Of a stretch of 24,299 nt of DNA, positions 22,526 to 24,299 are shown piece by piece. The first letter of the stretch is position 1, and the number at the start of each line of letters is the position of its first letter. The stretch lies in contig JBAUTF010000214.1 in assembly GCA_049582065.1 (NCBI GenBank), positions 1 to 24,299 of the forward strand, read 5' to 3'. The position numbers and the translations under genes are program-made. The notes beneath the pieces are model-generated. The model did not search any database and was not told the DNA's origin. It saw nothing but the letters and a program-made list of their open reading frames with translations. Origin of the DNA: DATKSS01 sp049582065. Its GTDB lineage: Bacteria; Chloroflexota; Dormibacteria; Dormibacterales; Dormibacteraceae.

Positions 22526-23473
22526 ATGGCTCGCCTTGCCGTCATCAACAATGCAGTCAAGACGCTCGCCGAGTCGGTTTCGAGAGCGCAGGCCGCGGAG
22601 AAGTTGGGTTTGGAATCGGTCTGGATGACCCAGCTGCCGGACGCCCGCGATACGTCGCTGGTGCTCGCCGCTTACGCGGCGGGGACCAAGCACGTCACCC
22701 TCGGAACCGGCGTGCTTCCCATCTATACCCGTCACCCGACAGCCATGGTGCAGATGGCCGCGACCCTCGATGAGATTTCCGGCGGAAGGTTCATCCTCGG
22801 ATTTGGCATCAGCCACAAGGTCACCGTCGAGGGCATGTGGGGATTGCACCTCGAGAACCCGGTGGACGCGATGCGCGAGTACCTCACGATCGTGCGCACC
22901 AGCCTTCGTGACGGCGGATGCGATTTCGAGGGCAAGTACTTCTCGGCGCGGTGGATGTATTCGGGACCGCGCGGAGCCGGCGTACCCGTCATGATCTCGG
23001 CGCTCCACCCCCGCATGCTGGAGCTCGCCGGCGAGATGGCGGACGGGGTGGTGCTCTGGATGTGCTCGCCGGCCTATATCCGCGACCACGTCGTCCCCGC
23101 CGTGCGAGCAGGTCGCGAAAAAGCCGGCAAGACGCTGACCGGTTTCGAGGTCGTCGCGGCGGTCACGACCTGCCTGACCTCGGACCGCCGCGCTGCCCAG
23201 GACATCTTTCGCCAGACCGTGAGCCGGTACGCGAGCCTGCCTTTCTACCGCAGGGTGCTGGACGCCAGCGGCTTCAAGGCCGAGCTCGAGGCGGGCGAAG
23301 TCAGCGAAGGCTTGATGGACGAGCTCGCGGGCATCGGCGACGCAGAGCAGGTGCGCGACTCGGTCGCGCGATACCGTGATGCGGGCGTCACTCTGCCCGG
23401 TGTCATGCCTTTCGGAAGCCACCAGGGTGCCGCCGGATTCGAGGCGACGATGGAGGCTGCGGTTAGCTCATGA
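22526..23473 (+). CDS. LLM-class (luciferase-like) F420-dependent oxidoreductase
   Basis: This TIM-barrel oxidoreductase of the bacterial luciferase-like family, most members of which use F420 or FMN, has 315 residues from ATG 22526. Visible family features are GLESVWMTQLPDARDTS, VTLGTGVLPIYTRHP, AATLDEISGGRFILGFGISH, PVDAMREYLTIVR, PVMISALHPRMLELAGEMADGVVLWM and the C-terminal GIGDAEQVRDSVARYRDAGV. The substrate cannot be told. A start nine codons upstream (22499) would overlap uppP; ATG 22526 fits the family N terminus and the -10 position. Its 3' end overlaps the convergent small gene by 11 bases. Confidence 0.88.
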   Translation: MARLAVINNAVKTLAESVSRAQAAEKLGLESVWMTQLPDARDTSLVLAAYAAGTKHVTLGTGVLPIYTRHPTAMVQMAATLDEISGGRFILGFGISHKVTVEGMWGLHLENPVDAMREYLTIVRTSLRDGGCDFEGKYFSARWMYSGPRGAGVPVMISALHPRMLELAGEMADGVVLWMCSPAYIRDHVVPAVRAGREKAGKTLTGFEVVAAVTTCLTSDRRAAQDIFRQTVSRYASLPFYRRVLDASGFKAELEAGEVSEGLMDELAGIGDAEQVRDSVARYRDAGVTLPGVMPFGSHQGAAGFEATMEAAVSS

Positions 23474-23804
23474 GCCCGGCCAGCACCTGGTCGAGCAGCC
23501 GGCGGCAGGCGGCGAACTCGCGGCGCACAGCCGCGTCCTCGGCCCGCGCGAGCGTCCCGACCACCGGCTCCCAGCGTGTCGCGTCACGTTCGTGCAGCCC
23601 CGAGCGGACCTGTCCGATCGTCTGAGTGGCGAACAGCAATCCGCCGCCCGGGTTGTCGAGGATCGAGCGGGCGATCTCGAGCTGACTCCGCGCCCAGCCG
23701 ACGATCGCGTCGCCGGGATGGGTGTCCAGCTCCTTCGGCCGCAGCACCTCGACTTCCGCGAAGTTGGAGGCGGGCTGAGCCGGGCTGGTCGCCTTGTGTT
23801 CCAT
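23463..23804 (-). CDS. Small hypothetical protein
   Basis: This 113-residue soluble protein is not one I recognise. It is predicted largely helical, with a conserved-looking core (ELDTHPGDAIVGWARSQLEIARSIL, then GGGLLFATQTIGQVRSGL) and a C-terminal Arg-rich helix. I prefer the ATG at 23804, which lies 7 bases after the GNAT stop. A TTG at 23825 would add seven residues and overlap the GNAT gene. It is probably cotranscribed with the acetyltransferase. It is convergent with the LLM gene, overlapping by 11 bases. Confidence 0.6.
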   Translation of the reverse strand: MEHKATSPAQPASNFAEVEVLRPKELDTHPGDAIVGWARSQLEIARSILDNPGGGLLFATQTIGQVRSGLHERDATRWEPVVGTLARAEDAAVRREFAACRRLLDQVLAGLMS

Positions 23805-23811
23805 CGCCCCT

Positions 23812-24291
23812 CTATTGTCGGGCAAGGCCGACCAGCGACTGACCGGTGAGGCGGTAGACCGTCCAGTCGGAGCTGGGGGTGGCGCCCAGTCGCTCGTAAA
23901 AGCCGATCGCGTCCCGATTCCAGTCGAGGACGGCCCACTCGAGCCGGGCGCAACCGCGCTCGACCGCGATCTGGGCGAGACGTTCCAGCAGAGAGCGGCC
24001 GATTCCTCTGCCTCGCTGCTCCGGGACGACGAACAGGTCCTCCAAATAGATACCCGGCTGCGCCAGGAAGGTCGAGAAGTTGTGGAAGAAGAGCGCGAAG
24101 CCGACCACCTCAGGGCCGTCTTCGGCCAGCAGAGTCTCCGCGTATCGCCGAGGGCCGAACAGGTTCTCCGTGAGCAGGTCCTCCGTCATCCGGACCTCGC
24201 TTTCGAGCTTCTCAAAGCGGGCCAGCCCGCGGATGAGCTCTGCGATCACCGGCACGTCGTCGGCGCTGGCGAACCGCAGCTGGACGCTCAC
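23812..24291 (-). CDS. GNAT-family N-acetyltransferase (diamine/thialysine acetyltransferase-like)
   Basis: This enzyme acetylates small amines with acetyl-CoA. The 159 residues have the GNAT acetyl-CoA loop QRGRGIG in the context YLEDLFVVPEQRGRGIGRSL, the WNRDAIGFYERLGA segment typical of the spermidine/thialysine acetyltransferase group, and the N terminus LRFASADDVPVIAELIRGLA. The GTG at 24291 is 9 bases from the window edge. The frame remains open beyond it, but the family N terminus fits this start. The true substrate is unproven. Confidence 0.88.
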   Translation of the reverse strand: MSVQLRFASADDVPVIAELIRGLARFEKLESEVRMTEDLLTENLFGPRRYAETLLAEDGPEVVGFALFFHNFSTFLAQPGIYLEDLFVVPEQRGRGIGRSLLERLAQIAVERGCARLEWAVLDWNRDAIGFYERLGATPSSDWTVYRLTGQSLVGLARQ

Positions 24292-24299
24292 TGCGGGCG

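Overview
The window is high-GC, gene-dense bacterial chromosome. It has many GTG starts, and neighbouring genes are often coupled by 4-base GTGA or ATGA overlaps. The gene content points to a soil Terrabacteria-type organism: an F420-type LLM oxidoreductase, an LprG/P55-like lipoprotein and exporter pair, LigD end-joining genes, NDH-2, a TetR regulator of actinobacterial style, and a TrbL-like membrane protein. My best guess is Candidatus Dormibacterota, Chloroflexota or a deep Actinomycetota lineage. That placement is inference; there is no rRNA or ribosomal protein gene to test it. I saw no tRNA, rRNA, CRISPR array, transposase, integrase or relaxase.

Layout. (1) 1-3912, plus strand: a fatty-acid initiation operon, fabH (cut by the window edge)-fabD-fabG-accD-accA, ending near a hairpin terminator. 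(2) 4094-7806, plus: dtd, an EamA transporter, a CBS protein with a zinc ribbon, a PLP aminotransferase and a one-TM protein of unknown function, closed by a strong terminator. (3) 7831-8208, minus: bactofilin. 8477-9340, plus: a SAM methyltransferase. (4) 15925 down to 9310, minus: a tightly packed six-gene run of methyltransferase, LigD phosphoesterase-ligase, LigD polymerase, NDH-2, LprG/LppX-like lipoprotein and P55-like MFS exporter. (5) 15997-17172, plus: a divergent TetR-family regulator with a large beta-rich insertion. It faces the run across two identical 15-bp palindromes. (6) 17237-19311, plus: a VirB2/TrbC-like small protein, a TrbL/VirB6-like protein, an M23 peptidase and a short SSB paralogue, which looks like part of a DNA-transfer or secretion apparatus without its ATPases. 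(7) 19358-21390, plus: a probable ribbon-helix-helix protein and a UDP-galactopyranose-mutase-like flavoprotein. (8) Minus: uppP with a coupled small membrane protein. Plus: an LLM oxidoreductase, divergent from uppP across only 20 bp. Minus: a small unknown protein and a GNAT acetyltransferase at the right edge.

The most interesting parts are the TetR protein with its inserted beta domain and twin operators, the repair/respiration/lipid-export run it may control, the minimal VirB2-TrbL-M23-SSB cassette, and a 15-bp box (TTAACAGGCTGGGTT). That box lies just upstream of both promoters of the cassette and recurs with one mismatch near 7357. Several genes also have a -10-like hexamer 6-9 bases before the start codon, which suggests leaderless transcripts.
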